Origin: Prostheceraeus crozeri
Lineage: Eukaryota; Platyhelminthes; Polycladida; Euryleptidae
Assembly (NCBI GenBank): GCA_907163375.1
Contig: CAJQUW010001771.1
Span: 1-64,000 of the forward strand
Length of the DNA stretch: 64,000 nucleotides
Direction: 5' to 3'
Below the pieces are notes generated by a model that searched no databases, had not been told where the DNA came from, and saw only the letters and a program-made list of their open reading frames with translations. Of this stretch, positions 1-13,722 are shown one piece after another. Positions within the stretch are counted from its first letter, which is position 1. The number at the start of each line of letters is the position of its first letter. The translations under genes and the position numbers were made by a program.

Positions 1-2486
1 TAAAATTTCGGATTTTTCAAATGCTGTTTACTCGACCAAAACGGTTGTCCTGACCCCAAACCTTTTTCCAAAATAAACGTTTTAATAACAAAAAATTAGA
101 AAAAATACACTTAACATTAAATAGATGCCAAATAGATCGAATAGTCCCCTGACATTCAGAAACAAGCAAAAACTGTCGAAAATTATCCAAAAAATTTATA
201 TTTTTTAAAAATACAAAAATCATCAAATTTTCACTTGGTGGGACATTAGTCATGTTTAAACTTATTGAAACAGTCACCAGGCAATGCCATGGCTTGTCTG
301 GGCCACGAATCACAGATGTATCGTGATTCTCTTCTGATTTCCGTTGCTGAAAACAGACCCAGCGGCACGCTTCAATGGATTTTTTGCAGTTGTGGATGGG
401 ATTAATTGTTGCAATGTGTTGTCGTGTGCTGTTCTCTGATGGTCGTCTTTTTCTTGGCTCCCTTTGGTGTTGATTGCAATCTGTCAGATGTATGGCATCC
501 CTTTGGAAGTCAAAAGAATCTCACGTTGCTTTCTTTCTCTTTCTGTTTGTTATACAGCATGAATTGAAAAATTAGCCGAAGAATGCAATTCAGGCGATCT
601 TGTACAGGCTGCGATTTGCGAGAGCAGTTGTATTGACGAATAACTTGGTTCTGTGAGAATTATCCCTCCCATTTCTTGATTGTTAATTCTCGGACAATTG
701 ATGGCTTGGAGCAACATGGTTCGAACATTGCCCTTGAAATCCTTTCTTTTTGCACAGAGAAGCATTGTCACACGTGGACATCAAATAAACATCCTTTTCT
801 GTACAATTTTACCGCTATCTATTTCGGTCTCTTTTCAAGCGAATGCCTGATGGAATGATAGGTTGCAGTTTCTTTTGAATAAGAATTTTTGGAATTCCTC
901 TTTGCGTCTGACTGTTCCACGAACACCGTATTTCTCGAAAGAAGGTACTCTATCAGCCGCAAGCTTGCTTAACCATAATTGTCTATATTCAGGACGTATC
1001 CCTGTCAAGCATGTCAGCCTTTAAACGTATCGAACGACTATCTTTTCACTATCGGAACGCGCCTCAGTACCAGGGCTCGCCGGTTTCATCAACAGGTATC
1101 CTTGCCAAAAACATTTGATTTGAGATTAAATCATGTATCCCGTTCTATCTGCAAGAAAAGAATAACTTCACAAAACCTTGATCTTTTTCGTCGTATAAAC
1201 ATCTTGATGAAAGCCTTCCCTTGAATAATAAAGACTTTCATCCTAACTCAGTGATTGAAGTGGTCGAGATGTCTGAGAACAAAGATCATCACAATAGAGA
1301 AGAAGAATAATCCACTAGTCTGCCTTTCCTTCTTGGATGGGTCACCGCAAATGGATCGAAGAATCTCAGGAATCTCAGAATAGCGATGTAAAATCCGACA
1401 CTTTGGTTGCAAATAAGAAGGGAGTTGTCATCATTCTTCGGTTGCCAGTTAAGATCTGAGTGTGGGTTTCTGTACGGATGCCCGTTAGAAGAGTGATACA
1501 ACCAATTGTCTTCATTTATAAAATAGTAACATTTTTCCAGTTGACTTTTCTTATGCTCTTCCTCCATCATTCGAACATTTTCAATAAGGACACGGTTCAT
1601 TCACCCATTTTGTGCGGGTGTTCAAACAAATTTGTCTCGGTTTGAATTTTTGAGTAGATTGAAAATTTGTTATGTAATCTCTCTACAGTAAATTCGAGGT
1701 ACTGTCAATCTCCGTATCTGTCCAGCCCACTCTCAAGAAACACAAAGTTAGTTGCCATCATGACATCCTGTCGGCCGATGATAGTCCACCATCTTCGGCA
1801 TCGCTTCTAGATCTTCACTGCCCATCCGAAATCGGTATCAGAAGTCGGATCATCTGTAATATGGGGAGGATCAAAAGTCGTATCTTCTTGTCGAATCGTC
1901 TTCATGTTATCGGAATCAAACCATAGCGACGGACTGGCTGCTCGGCGTGAGTTGAGTGCCTTTGGTACTCTTGATGGTGCGCTGCCATTGAAAGACATGA
2001 TCAGAACTTAGGTTGTGACAATGAACATATACCGTGCAAGCTGCTCTACCTAACAAACGAATCAGCCACGCGCAATCTTTACGGCGTCATTATACATCAC
2101 CTTCAATCAATTACTTTTGAATATGCTTCATGTGTGCTCGAATCTGATTGGCAGGGGTGACATTCGCACTGCTAAACCGCTGAGTTGTTTTGACGACCAA
2201 TCAGATCATGTAAAGACCAGCAGGATACACTTAGACACAGTGATCGCAGCTGATTGAATAACTAATGCATTAACTTGCCCTCAATAGACTTGATGTACGT
2301 GTTAAATCTAACTACTAATTGTACTGTACCATTTACAGCGGTTTTATCAAATATAGTTGGTTTGCACATAATCTGCGATAAAGACAACATTCTAACGTGT
2401 TTCTACAAGCAACTGGAATACTTACGCCTAAAAACAGTTAGCAAATTTCTTCATGACGGGACACGCTGTGTCATAGCGATGTAAGT
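1..2486. other. Left flank, no gene recognised
   Basis: I see no confident gene here. The short open frames lack shared motifs or splice context. One minus-strand open stretch at about 835-1023 (62 codons, mixed composition) and others at 1289-1600 and 1807-1998 read more like protein than random sequence. I cannot name a family, so they may be scraps of an old element or unsupported exons. Confidence 0.4.
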
Positions 2487-2604
2487 ACCTATCCATGTAC
2501 CTATCCATGTTCCTATTGATAACACTAAACTTTACATGTACCTATCCATGTACCTATTGATAACACTAAACTTTACATGTACCTATCCATGTACCTATCC
2601 CTGG
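2487..2604. repeat. Minisatellite, about 41-bp and 12-bp nested units
   Basis: The phrase ATGTACCTATCC recurs every dozen bases. A larger unit, which also contains ATTGATAACACTAAACTTTAC, is repeated at least twice. This is a nested tandem repeat with few differences between units, so it is fairly young or is homogenised by slippage or unequal exchange. No coding function is seen. Confidence 0.85.
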
Positions 2605-5600
2605 CAAGTAGGGCACAGTTTTCACTACTAACCTTCACATTCGCCTCTAATAACAAGCCATGGTTTGACAGCATAGTACTGCTGCGGCATGTTGTTAAAG
2701 ATGCCTCTCAGCAAGTAATGCACTCACCAAATTAGTGAGTAAATGGTCAATTAGTTAGTGGTTAAGTTGGGTTTGAAAAACATGGCGTCTAAAAGCATGC
2801 GACTTTGACGAGGCTTTACAACTGCTTATAGTACATTATAAAACCTTATATTTGATAGCTCGGTTTCCAAGATCTGGAAACAATGTACATGTCTAATTAA
2901 TTATGAGTTAGAGAAATAGTCCGGCAACCAGAAGCTTCTACATGGAACGAGGCCGAAAATGAGGTTTTCACAATGATGTAGGCTACACCCGATGCCTACC
3001 ACGAATCAGCGCGTCTGCCGAGCTCTAGCTAGTTCCTCTTGTCAGACAGGATCAAAGAAAAGCGAATGTTAATTCAATCTTTATGCAGATCAAAATTTTT
3101 GGCAAAAATGCGATTTTCTCTGTTTACTCTTAACAACTGAAAACCATGGAGCCATAATTTTTGACATGGACATGATATGAAATGACTATGCAGAAGACGT
3201 CATGCCGAAAATTATAGCTCTAGACACAATACTTTTCAATTGATAAGAAAAAACAGAAAATTTCATTTTGTCCCAAAAACTTCAATTTGCGTCCCATTGA
3301 AAAGCATTCGTTTTTCTTTGATGCTGTTTTACAAGAAGAACTGGAACTCGGTAGACGTGCAGATTCGTCGTAGCCATAGGGTGTGCCATTCTGTGACAGT
3401 CTCATTTTCGGCATTAATTTATTTTTCATAAAAAAGATGTAATAACTAACTTAGCATTCCCTTACTTTTGAAATGTTTACATTGAGTCTACGCAGTTCTT
3501 TCACAATTGCGTCAGTTATGGTTTTCCTATTTTCATTATTACTATCCCTATTATTCCTATTTCCTATTTAACAGCATCAGTGCAAAAAAAGAAGCAACGA
3601 ACCAATGGAAGTATGATTCCATTTTTAATTGAGAATGTCAATATAGTCCTGCATCCACAAAACGGACCATGCACTTGAATTTTTACAGCTTTTGTCATCG
3701 TTGTGTTGTTACTAAACCAATTTTAGATAGATGAAGATTGCGACTACACAATTCAAAAGTCTTTGTTATTCAGTAACTCGTCCGAAACGTTTAGCCTTGG
3801 TTCATCAGGCCAAGAGCCGATAGTCTAGGCCCAATTACTGCGATATTTTCACTTTCACATAAAAGTTTTACACGGTGGTAAAGCAGTTTTTAAAGCCTGG
3901 AATGCAGTTCAATGCTTCAGCCCATTTACGCTCAAGCTATTTTAATTTTTTTCATTTGAGAGGATTTAGACAAAATTTGGAAACTGGGAAGCGATAACCT
4001 ACTAAGTTATGCTACTTTTAGGTGCGATTTACTATAAGGTGCATGCTGTCAAGACATGACCAAAAGGAAATATTTATTGATAATTGATTCCTACGTTCTC
4101 TATAACGAATTTCGTGGTCGTTACACTTCCGTTATTCCTAACTACTAATTGACAACATTAAAATACGCATGTATGGTAATCAATAAATTAGTCATTAAGC
4201 AATAGTTTCCCGCAAATATAATAGTAGTGCCATATTTGTATTGTTCATTAGAATTCAAAAGTATACACGAATTGCTGTAAAATACACAATTCATTTGCGG
4301 CGCTTCACTGCGATTTCCCAAAACAATGAATTTTAGTTGCGACAATTGTTTTGTTAATCACAGTAATTCATTGTCTTGAACAAACCGTCATGTCACTGAC
4401 ATGCTGTGTACCGGAAGATTCGAAGTTAAGAGGTTTCGCCATTCAACTTGATATGCTCGTAACAATGATTCCACGTAATGAATTCAGTAAAGCACTCTTT
4501 GATGCATGGTGTCCTTTGTTACGTCATTCAAACATCGACGGATATCTTTCCGCTTCTCGCTTAAGTAATTGTCGAGCGCGAACTCTGAGTCATTCTCTAA
4601 CAGCAGCTTGAATTATACCGACGCTCTAAAGTAATTGCAAGGTTCTAGTAATTAATTTTATCGTTAATGATATCGATGAAATATTTAATAACCTACATTG
4701 GTTTTTAATTACACTCATCATTGTGCAATACTATATCCACTTTTAGATATAAAATAAACATGGCTCATCAAAATTGAAGTATTGATTGCATGGTTCAATA
4801 ATCGGTTATTTTTGTTGCAATCAATTTAATGTTTTTGTGAATTTCGAAATCAATTTTTGCAATCAAATGCAATCAATTGTGATAATTACGTATTTTAATA
4901 AAAAACTATTTACTGGCATTTTGGATTCGTTATAGGTATGCCCATGCATGGACTTCAAAAGTTTTAGGTTGCTATGCTATTTGATAAAATTCAATATTTG
5001 AGATTTTATTTTAGCATACCTTAATAACTGCTAGATGCACCAAGGCAAAGTAATAAGTTCTGCGGTGGCAACATTAAATAAATATGACCATTCACAGCAC
5101 AAAATTCACAAAGTATCTTAAAAATATTTCAGAGAAGACTTAACAGTTTCAAAAGAACAGTTTCATTTTGGAGGGAATTCCAGTCATCCATTGTTCGCAT
5201 GGAGAAGAAATGGAGTCTGCACCTAAGATTTGCTGACTGTTTTAAAATTTTTAAAGAATGTTCACGGGTTTCGAGATATTCAAAGTGAGCTAGAAAGCTA
5301 GTGGAGTATTTAAGCTAGAAAGCACTTCTTGCTTTTTTTACTCATAATTGAAGATAAAGTGTTTACTTGTAGAAGCTAATAAGCAACGTTCATTCATTGC
5401 TTCGCATATGCATAGCGCACAGAGCGTAAAATACAATTACTATACACACTACCACAGCCACCTGCGCCTTCTGTAATAGCTTGCAAACGACTTGGCAAGT
5501 TGAACATCAAATTTATCGTGACAAATTGTATTCAGCAGGTTCGGACAAATTACTCATTAAAACTAAGTGATAAATCAAAATGAATAAGCATTAGATTTTA

Positions 5601-6813
5601 ACGCAAGAAAAAGCATTAAGTGCCAGGAATTGCAGTTTATTTAGTTCAAGAATGACAAGAATGTCAAAGTTCGCTCCCGTCATTCACACTGAACACAAAG
5701 TTCCGTTCACTCAGTTCATCGAGGTATATTTCAAATTTCCGATCATTCGCTCATAATGTGCTCCGAATAATGGTATCGGAAGCACGCGGTTAACGAAAGC
5801 AACTGATTGCATTTATCGCACGCACACCGATAACCTTTCAATTCTTCAATAAGGTTAAATAGTTTCAATCATGGAATCTGACTTTTTTGATTTTGCTTCG
5901 TACTAAGTTTGTAGGACCTACAATGGAAACTTACTGTGGTGATGGTCAATTCAGCTACACACTGGCACCGATCGATTTCAATGTTGCTAGATCTAATGAA
6001 GAGTTAAATTGCTAAAACCTGCGAAAGTTGTACATGTTGATCGGTGGTGGACAACCAAGTTGGGATAGCGGGCCACCAATTTTAAAAAGTAGTAGTATAG
6101 GCTTAATGTTCTTTTATTCCGTACTTTTATGGGTTGCTGTACCGTCCGTGCATATATAGTGGTCATATTACATAACAAAATATTGCATGTAGATATTTAC
6201 AGCAGCATTGCACGCAACTAATTTGTTTAATATTAAGGAACCATAATTTACTTTCTACAATTCAGTGTGAGAAGAGCGAATTGGCCTATAAGAAATCATG
6301 GAAGATTTTCTTTTGTGTACTTAAACGGTAATTTGACTTTTTTGTGATTTGACCGACATTACATTATTTCATCGAAAAACAACGCTCTGTAAGTGCAGTG
6401 CAACTGTCCGCTTGAAAGCCGCACAAGATAAAAGTGATTTTGCTGCAATTATTGATCATGCTACACGTACATACGTGCACACTGCACATATATCATCCAA
6501 ACATATACGGCTTTCAAAAGTCGTGCATGGGCTCCACAAATGGTAGTCGTGTACTAATGCCAATCGAGTATACGAAATATATATTAGTGTAATAGTATAC
6601 AAATGAAATTCTGCAAGAATATTTGAAAAACATGTTGACCTGTCAATATCTTGAGGTTAGATTCCAGCATTCGTAGTCAAGGTCTAACTAATATACCTAG
6701 CCTCTTTCTAGGTTAATTGAGGTGTGGTTTATTACGTAGAGGAACATGCCCAGCAAGGCAGCGAATACTATGTGACAGCATAAACTCTCGCCGGTGATGA
6801 ACATTTTGCGCTA
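2605..6813. other. AT-rich flank, no gene recognised
   Basis: AT-rich sequence with only short open frames that have no recognisable domain. The string TAGCGGGCCACC near 6063 recurs near 8013, on the other side of the LINE remnant, which suggests a small dispersed repeat. Nothing else is supported. Confidence 0.4.
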
Positions 6814-7880
6814 ATGCGAGAAGATATTCATTACGAAAGGAGCATGGTTGTAATGCGAATTTTCGTTTTTCGTGCCATCATGGCTCACTGGCTCATCGAC
6901 TTCTTCACTGAACGCCGCCAAACTACAAGTTATGGAGGCACCATCTCTGAAGAATCAAAAATTAACGCTGATGTCATTCAAGGCTCTGTATTAGATCCTT
7001 TTGCATTCTCCGTCACAATTTCAGATCCCCATCAAAGATGGGAGCATCATTATAAAATACGCTGACGATATCTATCTGATCATTCCGCCGAATAACTTCA
7101 ACTCCACAGAGATTGAATTGTCCTCAATACATGACTGGGCAGAAGAAAATAATCTGAAAATCAATGCATCAAAGTCTAAAAGAAATTATCTTCAAAAAAC
7201 CGAGAGCTCAACAAGAACCTAAACCATTACCTTAGATAAAGTGATATCAAGAGCTAACAATTTTAGAAGTCACACTCTCCGATCGCCTAAAACTGGACAC
7301 TCTGTCAACAATCAAATCAAGAAATTCAACTTAAGTCTGTACGCCATCAAGATCATCAAGAACCGCGGTGCGAATTCTCAGTCTGTCCTCAATTACCAAT
7401 CCTCAAGTCCGCAATCTCCTTTACGTGATGCCAAGTTGGTGGGGTTTCGCAAACCAAAATGACAAGAGACGCCGTACGAGTTGCGTAAATAGAATCATTA
7501 AATTCAAATACTGCAAGGCGATCAACATTCAAGACACAATCGCAAAAATTGAAAACCGCTTGTTCAAGGTCACTACCAACGAAACGCATCCACTGTACAA
7601 GTTCCTTCCCCTAAGATAAACCACGACCAGTATCTAAGAAGAAGACCACATTCATTACAGAGAACCGTGAACAACAACATCGGAAGGAACTTTTTCAACC
7701 GAATACTTCACGCTGACTTTACCATTTGACATTTCCGTCTTCAGTCTACCACTCCTTTAATCTGACTGACGTACTAAGTAACTTATATAATTGTTTTCTT
7801 CATCTATTGTAATCCTTCATGAGTTTGTCATATCGGAATAAAGCTTATTCTTATTACTCGTATTATTATTTTGTTGTTAA
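6814..7880 (+). mobile_element. 5'-truncated LINE (non-LTR retrotransposon), 3' end of reverse transcriptase
   Basis: Open pieces on the plus strand carry the end of a non-LTR reverse transcriptase. A version of the G-V-x-Q-G-S-V-L-G-P motif reads as VIQGSVLDPFAF. The catalytic YADD is at 7058-7069, followed by a typical segment with HDWAEENNLKIN and asparagine/lysine. Downstream pieces around 7480-7617 resemble the C-terminal tail of CR1/L2-type elements. The copy ends with AATAAA at 7837-7842 and a TTATTATTATTTTG tail. The reading frame is interrupted by several frame changes and stops, and the 5' half (endonuclease, fingers) is absent, so this is a dead copy. The CR1/L2 affiliation is inferred. 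Confidence 0.75.
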
Positions 7881-10310
7881 ATAATGGTTTTTCAAATTCT
7901 AAAGAGGATCCTTCACCCTCAGATGCACCTCCCAAAGTTCGAAGTCGGAGTAAGTCATTTTCTCGTCTTCGATTCAAATAATGTCCGCGGGCCACTTTAG
8001 ATATGAGAAGCGGTAGCGGGCCACCCAATATGAACCCGAATGTTTTTTATCAATGAATGTAATTTGCCTTAATTAATCTGCTACATGATGCGCTCCAGTA
8101 ACCTACGACCGTGGCGTGACCAAGCAGAATTTCGCCTTAGTAATTAATACATTCTTGATGTGATCCCCTTTTCTTGAAGATCGGAACTAGTGTGTCTCTC
8201 CACCTCTGCGATATTTTGGCTGTGGCTAAGCATACTTTATATATTTAGTATCTTTAAACTTTTCTGTCACGGAAGTCTAGCAAAACATCATATTGGGATT
8301 ATGCTAGTGCGTATTTGTTTATAATGTATGGGAATTCATAAACTATAGCTCCTTTTCTTCTTTTTGCAGTTATCGTCATTTAGAAAGGGCTATTCATGGA
8401 ACAAGACAATCATAAAAATCCTGCAATAGTTTTTTATCTTCATCTTTTTCAATGTTTTGATTTATCTATTTCATTGATTTTCCTAAAAATGTCATAAATC
8501 ACTAAAATGCTTTCACATAAACTTCCATCCTCCAGTAATTACTCATTAAGTATCCAATGTATCTCGGTTACTGACTTCATTCATCACAGCAACAGCTTTC
8601 GATAGCATTGATAAAGTTCCTCAGTTCCCCAAAAAGGATTTTTTCTTTTCTATTTGATCATAAATGTTGTAGGCCTACTAAGCCTCTCCTTACAAGAAAA
8701 AGTTGGTGTAGAACACCCTTTTAGTTTTGTGCACTTGTTAGCTTAACGTCGATGCCTGAAGGTGGGTGCTAAAGTAAATAAGAAATTGTATCTGAATAAC
8801 CAGTAGTTAAGAACAGTATTATGGAAGTCGTTAGCTGATGTCATTTCCGTATCACGTGTTATGCATGCTAATAATACCCTTTTCATAAGCAGAATCTGAT
8901 GCATTGTTGATATTATATGGTTGGGGCTTAGAAATGAACAGAAAATGGAACATCATGACTCTACGTGTTACTCAGTTCCATTATCGAAGCTGTCAGACCT
9001 TAAGTACAAATATTTGCTATTCAAATACAGTTGATGGTGATTATTTCTTAAATTAGAGGAGCTAGATTACAATTACATCAACATTCGCTATAGAATGACT
9101 TGATTTCTGCAGTCATGTGACTCAAAATATTCTCGATCGTGACTCTTCCGTTCATTTCAACATTGAAGTATAGATAGGCCTACTTGAAGCTCACAAACAT
9201 TTTTGCATCACGTGACTAGGACATCTATTTCGATAAATTACGAACTTCTGAGCTTATTATATGTATAGATATTGACATGGCAAAACTTCCGAAAAATTGT
9301 GGTCAGATGCTCTAAGCTGCAACACAGGCTACGTAATTTACGATTTCACACAGGTGTGGGTTTCAGGTTTTATTAAAAAAGAGATGCTAAATCACCCGTA
9401 GGTCTTTTTTTAGAAGTTAAGCCCAATATTGATAGTATCATTGGTTATTGATGAACACTGAAGATACTAGAATTTTCGAAATATTGAGTGAAGAGACAGG
9501 AGATTACTCGAGTTAATCGATAAAAATTGTATTTATAATCAAATTATACCGAGAAAAAATAGTTCACTAATCTTTGTAGACTGAAAAGTTAGCAAAATAG
9601 GATCTTTGAAGTCTCCCATTAATTTGCAGGATTTACAGGCTTTAATAGCTAGTTGACAATTGGCTCTCCGCAGCTTTTCAGGATAAGTGCAAAAATATAA
9701 GAAAACATATTGAGTTATTTTTCAAGTTTCTACAAAAAATACATCAATCTTTATTACAGTATGACATTTTTGATTGCTAAAAAAACACCAGGCTACCGAT
9801 GGATATGGGATACATTTGTTATTCGGGTTTCTATCTTTGGATCAGGGTTAAATGCCCAAATTTTGCCGTCTGAACGTAAAGGCATGGATATATATCGAAA
9901 CATTTCATCAACTTATCTAAAGCGAATCGAGCATTGATAGATGGACAAAGGATTATTCTAATAAAAATTGCATAATTCCATCGATGAAAGATCATTATTC
10001 TGTCTTATGCTACAGAAAATAATTAAGATGCGTGTCAAGCTATCTATGGTGCCATCCGCAACCCAGTTTAGAGCCATGTTAAACATTGCAGAAATACAAC
10101 CAAATGTTGCCTTAATATACGATGTGGTTATGTGCTGGTGTGACATCATTCACAATTCACAATCACAGCGTAATGCAAGCACATATTTTGCAACTAGTGA
10201 ACATTTACACAATGAAACTTTATGATAATATTTTGTTTATGAGTTGTTTATCATGAAAAATCTGTTGATAGGAAGCAGTGAAAATTGAACATAAGTATAA
10301 ATTCATATTT
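7881..10310. other. Left flank, no gene recognised
   Basis: AT-rich sequence without a supported gene. It contains copies of TAGGCCTA (near 8672 and 9175), a short palindromic string that recurs across both flanks. Confidence 0.4.
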
Positions 10311-10376
10311 ATCACTCAATTGGGAAAATGATTAAAATGTACATGTATATTTTAATCATTTTCCAAATTGAGTGAT
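10311..10376. repeat. 66-bp near-perfect palindrome
   Basis: The two arms (ATCACTCAATTGGGAAAATG and its complement) meet at a central ACATGT, with only two mismatched positions. It would extrude as a hairpin of about 30 bp. A half-site variant (ATCACTAAATTGGGGAAAATG) lies near 10486. It could be a foldback element, the remains of a MITE, or a recombination product. No open frame is present. Confidence 0.85.
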
Positions 10377-12140
10377 GATATTGCTAGTGTGTGGTCTATC
10401 AAGCAAAATATCTGAGAGTGATCTAGCCCACAATTCGCTAAATTTTTTGCGAAAGCATTTTTAAGCTCATTATCTCATTAAATTCATCACTAAATTGGGG
10501 AAAATGAAAATGAAACATACATGCCTAATTTTCACTGATTATTTCCTTATTATGATAATTAATTGCCTTAATAAGAAACGAGAAACAAGTTTCCACACCT
10601 TTTGCAAAAAGTAGCTATGCAGAAGCTATGCAAAAAGAGATCTATGAATATTTTTCATTTATGAAGTAGTCCTACAAAAAATGAGTAGCCATTTATGACT
10701 CAATTAATAGTTTGCTTTAGCTTATGCGTGACAAGCATTATAAAGTGAGATACTGGTGGACTTGTTGTCTCTTTCTGGGGTCATGTGGTCATGGTCACAG
10801 AAGACCCCAAACATAAACTATGGCTAGTAATTTGAGTTGCCGTATAAGCAAGTCGTATGATTGGAGGAAGTTGACATCTGAAATGGAATTGTAAATCAGT
10901 GACATAGTGATACAATTCCAACTTGCCTACATTATTTTTTACGGAAATAGAACAATGTTATTGTAGAATTCTAATTGTTCTATATAAATTGATTGGAATT
11001 TCGACTTGATAAGGAAGACACTGACGATTTAATTGTTGTAGATTGAATAATCTTATACGCTCATGCAACGCCATAATTTCAAACTTTTAGATGAATATTT
11101 ATCGCGCGTCCATGTCGATGCGCCTTTTGAATGAAATCAAATTTCCATCAAGGGGAAGCTACTGCTGTGTCTGAAATAAAATGAGTTGTATTAATTAAGG
11201 AGAAAACCGTCGAGTGGACAGGCAGACGGGTCTTCCGGACACTGACAATTAAACCTTCCTCAGAATCATCAATCTTGATCTCCATCCTTCTTCTGTGTCT
11301 AGACGGTGATAAAATTTTCCATTCCATTTGTCCCAACGACCGACTGCACACAGACAAGAAAAATTTAACATTTCAAATTCAGAACAAGCTTTTGTTTACC
11401 TCTGAAAGGAATCCACACATCAAACATTAATGAAACAAGTTTCATTCCCTCAGTGAATGTCTATGTGATATTGTCATTTCATATGTCACTTTTTCCAGTA
11501 AGAAGCCCCCTATAAATGTTTGTAGCAAATAAGAAAACAAAACAACCACTTTTCACAATTAACTTGTAGTAAATTCATGCCCAAGGCCTTTCTATAGGAA
11601 CATCCTACCGTCATCAGGGAGATAATCTAGTAATTGAGAAATACATTCACTTTGTCCGGATATTTCCAAGTCATATAAAAGGCTGCTTCATATCTGCATG
11701 TAGAGCTCATCGCTAAACATGACGCTTTGAGTAATGAAGCTACTTTCTTCAATGTTTCATATCCTGATCTCGAAAATTTATGAGCTTTTTAAATTTCAAA
11801 TCAATGTAGCACATAGTAATGTAATGTATTGCCTTAATTTGAAATATTATAAGTGGATTTGCCTAAACTCTGACATCGATTTTTTGAAAATTTCGATTCC
11901 TGTGTGAACTGATGCGCATCGCTGTTTACCGCTTTTTTGAGAGCTTTCGTTTTAATAAACAAAAATACCTCACAAGCTTGAAATTAGACAAAATACCACA
12001 GCTTCTTTGTGAGCTTTCGAGCGAGCCTGCATGGTCACTTGCCGTCAAAGCCACAAATAGGCGACATCCTGCGATATTCGCTTTCTTCTTAAGGGTGTTG
12101 AAATTTACATTGCAGTAACTATTAGATACTAATTTTCAGC
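10377..12140. other. Left flank up to the Polinton, no gene recognised
   Basis: Host-type sequence with only short unsupported open frames. It ends at the 6-bp target duplication of the outer Polinton. Confidence 0.4.
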
Positions 12141-12146
12141 ATAGCC
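12141..12146. repeat. Target-site duplication, left copy, outer Polinton
   Basis: ATAGCC directly abuts the left terminus. The partner AGAGCC lies at 52566-52571. Five of six positions agree. Confidence 0.75.
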
Positions 12147-12862
12147 AGTAGTAAGTAAAACTCCACTTCTGGACCGCGCAAGATGGCCGCCGTCGCTGAC
12201 GTCCCCCCCTCCTGTCCGTCGAGTCGGTCGTGGTGTGCCGCCGTGTTGCTTCGAGTCTGACGTCCCCCCCTCTGGCCGGCCGTCGTAGCGCGCGGTGATG
12301 TGCTGTCCAGGTTGGCGTGGTGTGCCGGCCAGGTTGGCGTGGTGTGCCGGCCAGGTTGGGAGGGTGGACTGTCGTAGCTCACCTGAAAAAATCCTAAGTG
12401 TCAGAGTGGCTTTGTATGGGTAAAATTTTGAAAATTTTCCAAAGTGTGGCATTTCGACCTGGGACCCTTACCAAAGTTTGTTTCATCAAATTTCACTGAC
12501 CCCCCCCCCCGACAGCAATCTTCTAACTTTGGTTCTAGTGGACGGATTTTGTCTTACGGCTACTCGTTTGAAAGAGGAGAAAAAACTGCTCGACGACATT
12601 TTTGCCGCGAGTCAATCGGACCAGCCGTTCAAAAGTTAGAGCTGTTACAAGATTTTAGGTCGGAGCTCACCTGAAAAAATCCTAAGTGTCAGAGTGACTT
12701 TGTATGGACAAAATTTTGAAAATTTTCCAAAGTGTGGCATTTCGACCTGGGACCTTCACCAAAACATTTTTCATCAAATTTCTCCGAACGAGGGGGGGAG
12801 GGGGGTCAGTGAAATTTGATGAAAAATGTTTTGGTAAAGGTCCCAGGTCGAAATTCGGAAGT
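12147..12862. repeat. Left terminal inverted repeat, outer Polinton
   Basis: The outer 230 bp are GC-rich and contain small direct repeats (GTGTGCCGGCCAGGTTGG twice and more, and C-runs next to GACGTC). The inner part is built of alternating modules. One starts CTCACCTGAAAAAATCC and runs to the C-run. The other starts GACAGCAATCTTC and runs to the next CTCACC. The same modules occur in the opposite orientation at 51888-52565 and 33907-34245, where there are more copies. The repeat number therefore differs between the ends. Confidence 0.85.
12740..12853. repeat. Inverted repeat hairpin inside left terminal repeat
   Basis: TTCGACCTGGGACCTTCACC and the following 20 or so bases are repeated as their complement after a G-rich spacer of about 30 bp. 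The two arms of about 40 bp differ at very few positions. It marks a place where a terminal-repeat module was copied in the reverse orientation. Confidence 0.8.
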
Positions 12863-13090
12863 TTTAAATTTTTGAAAATTTTCACCACACTGGAGCTCTC
12901 ACACTTAGGAATTTTTTCACTTGTGGCATGTTACATGGACATGTGCTGACGCACCGACTTCCCGTGGTCATATGAGAATGGTTCAGGTGGCATGTGATAG
13001 AGAATGATGAGACGAATCGTTTGCAACAAACCGCATGTCGCTACGATGAATACTTTCGGAGATAGAGCCATTTTAAGTTTTCTTCCGAGC

Positions 13091-13099
13091 ATATATAAA
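13091..13099 (+). promoter_or_regulatory. TATA box of the left-end coiled-coil gene
   Basis: ATATATAAA lies upstream of the sequence leading to the first large plus-strand gene. A candidate 5'-leader intron follows, with donor GTAAGC at 13141 and acceptor TCTTACAG ending at 13703, just before the ATG at 13723. Confidence 0.6.
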
Positions 13100-13722
13100 C
13101 CCCCGACAACGTAAGTCTGATCACTTCATCGAAAGACGAGGTAAGCGACGGTCGTCGCTCTGAGCTCCCGATATCGGGTGTTTCAAAGGACTCTCTCTTT
13201 TGAAGTAGGCAAGCTATCTTCTTACTTCAAAGTTTGTGTGATAGAGTTTGATAGTGTCTTTACTACTGATAAATTTTTTTAAAAGTAGTATGAGTAGTAA
13301 AATGCGGAATTTTTTAAAAATTCTTAATTTTCAGTTTTTTCAAAGTTTTAACATGTAGACTAAGGTTTTCAAGTATGCTGAGTTCAAATCTGCTATCAGA
13401 TTTGAAATTTAACTAAGTCTAAGGCAGCTTTGAGGGGTTAGATCCCAGCTACTGATCACTACCTTTGACTCGGCGTTGCTGTTACCACTTCGGGGCAGTG
13501 ACAATGATGTCTTCAGCTGTAAAGAGCGGGTATCGGGGAAGATCTCTCACTTCCCTAGTGATCAGTAAAAGGCCTTCGGGCTGTCGACGGGATCGAGTGC
13601 CACTCACTACACTCAAATCTGTCATTCCTCACTAAGTGTAATGCTTTAGGAATATGACTGTACTACATGATTCCAAACTTATACAAATTTCATTATCTTA
13701 CAGTTAACAAGAAATCTCAGGC

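Noticed and set aside
835-2000. Minus-strand open stretches that look partly protein-like
   Set aside because: I could not name a family or find consistent exon boundaries, so no gene is called.
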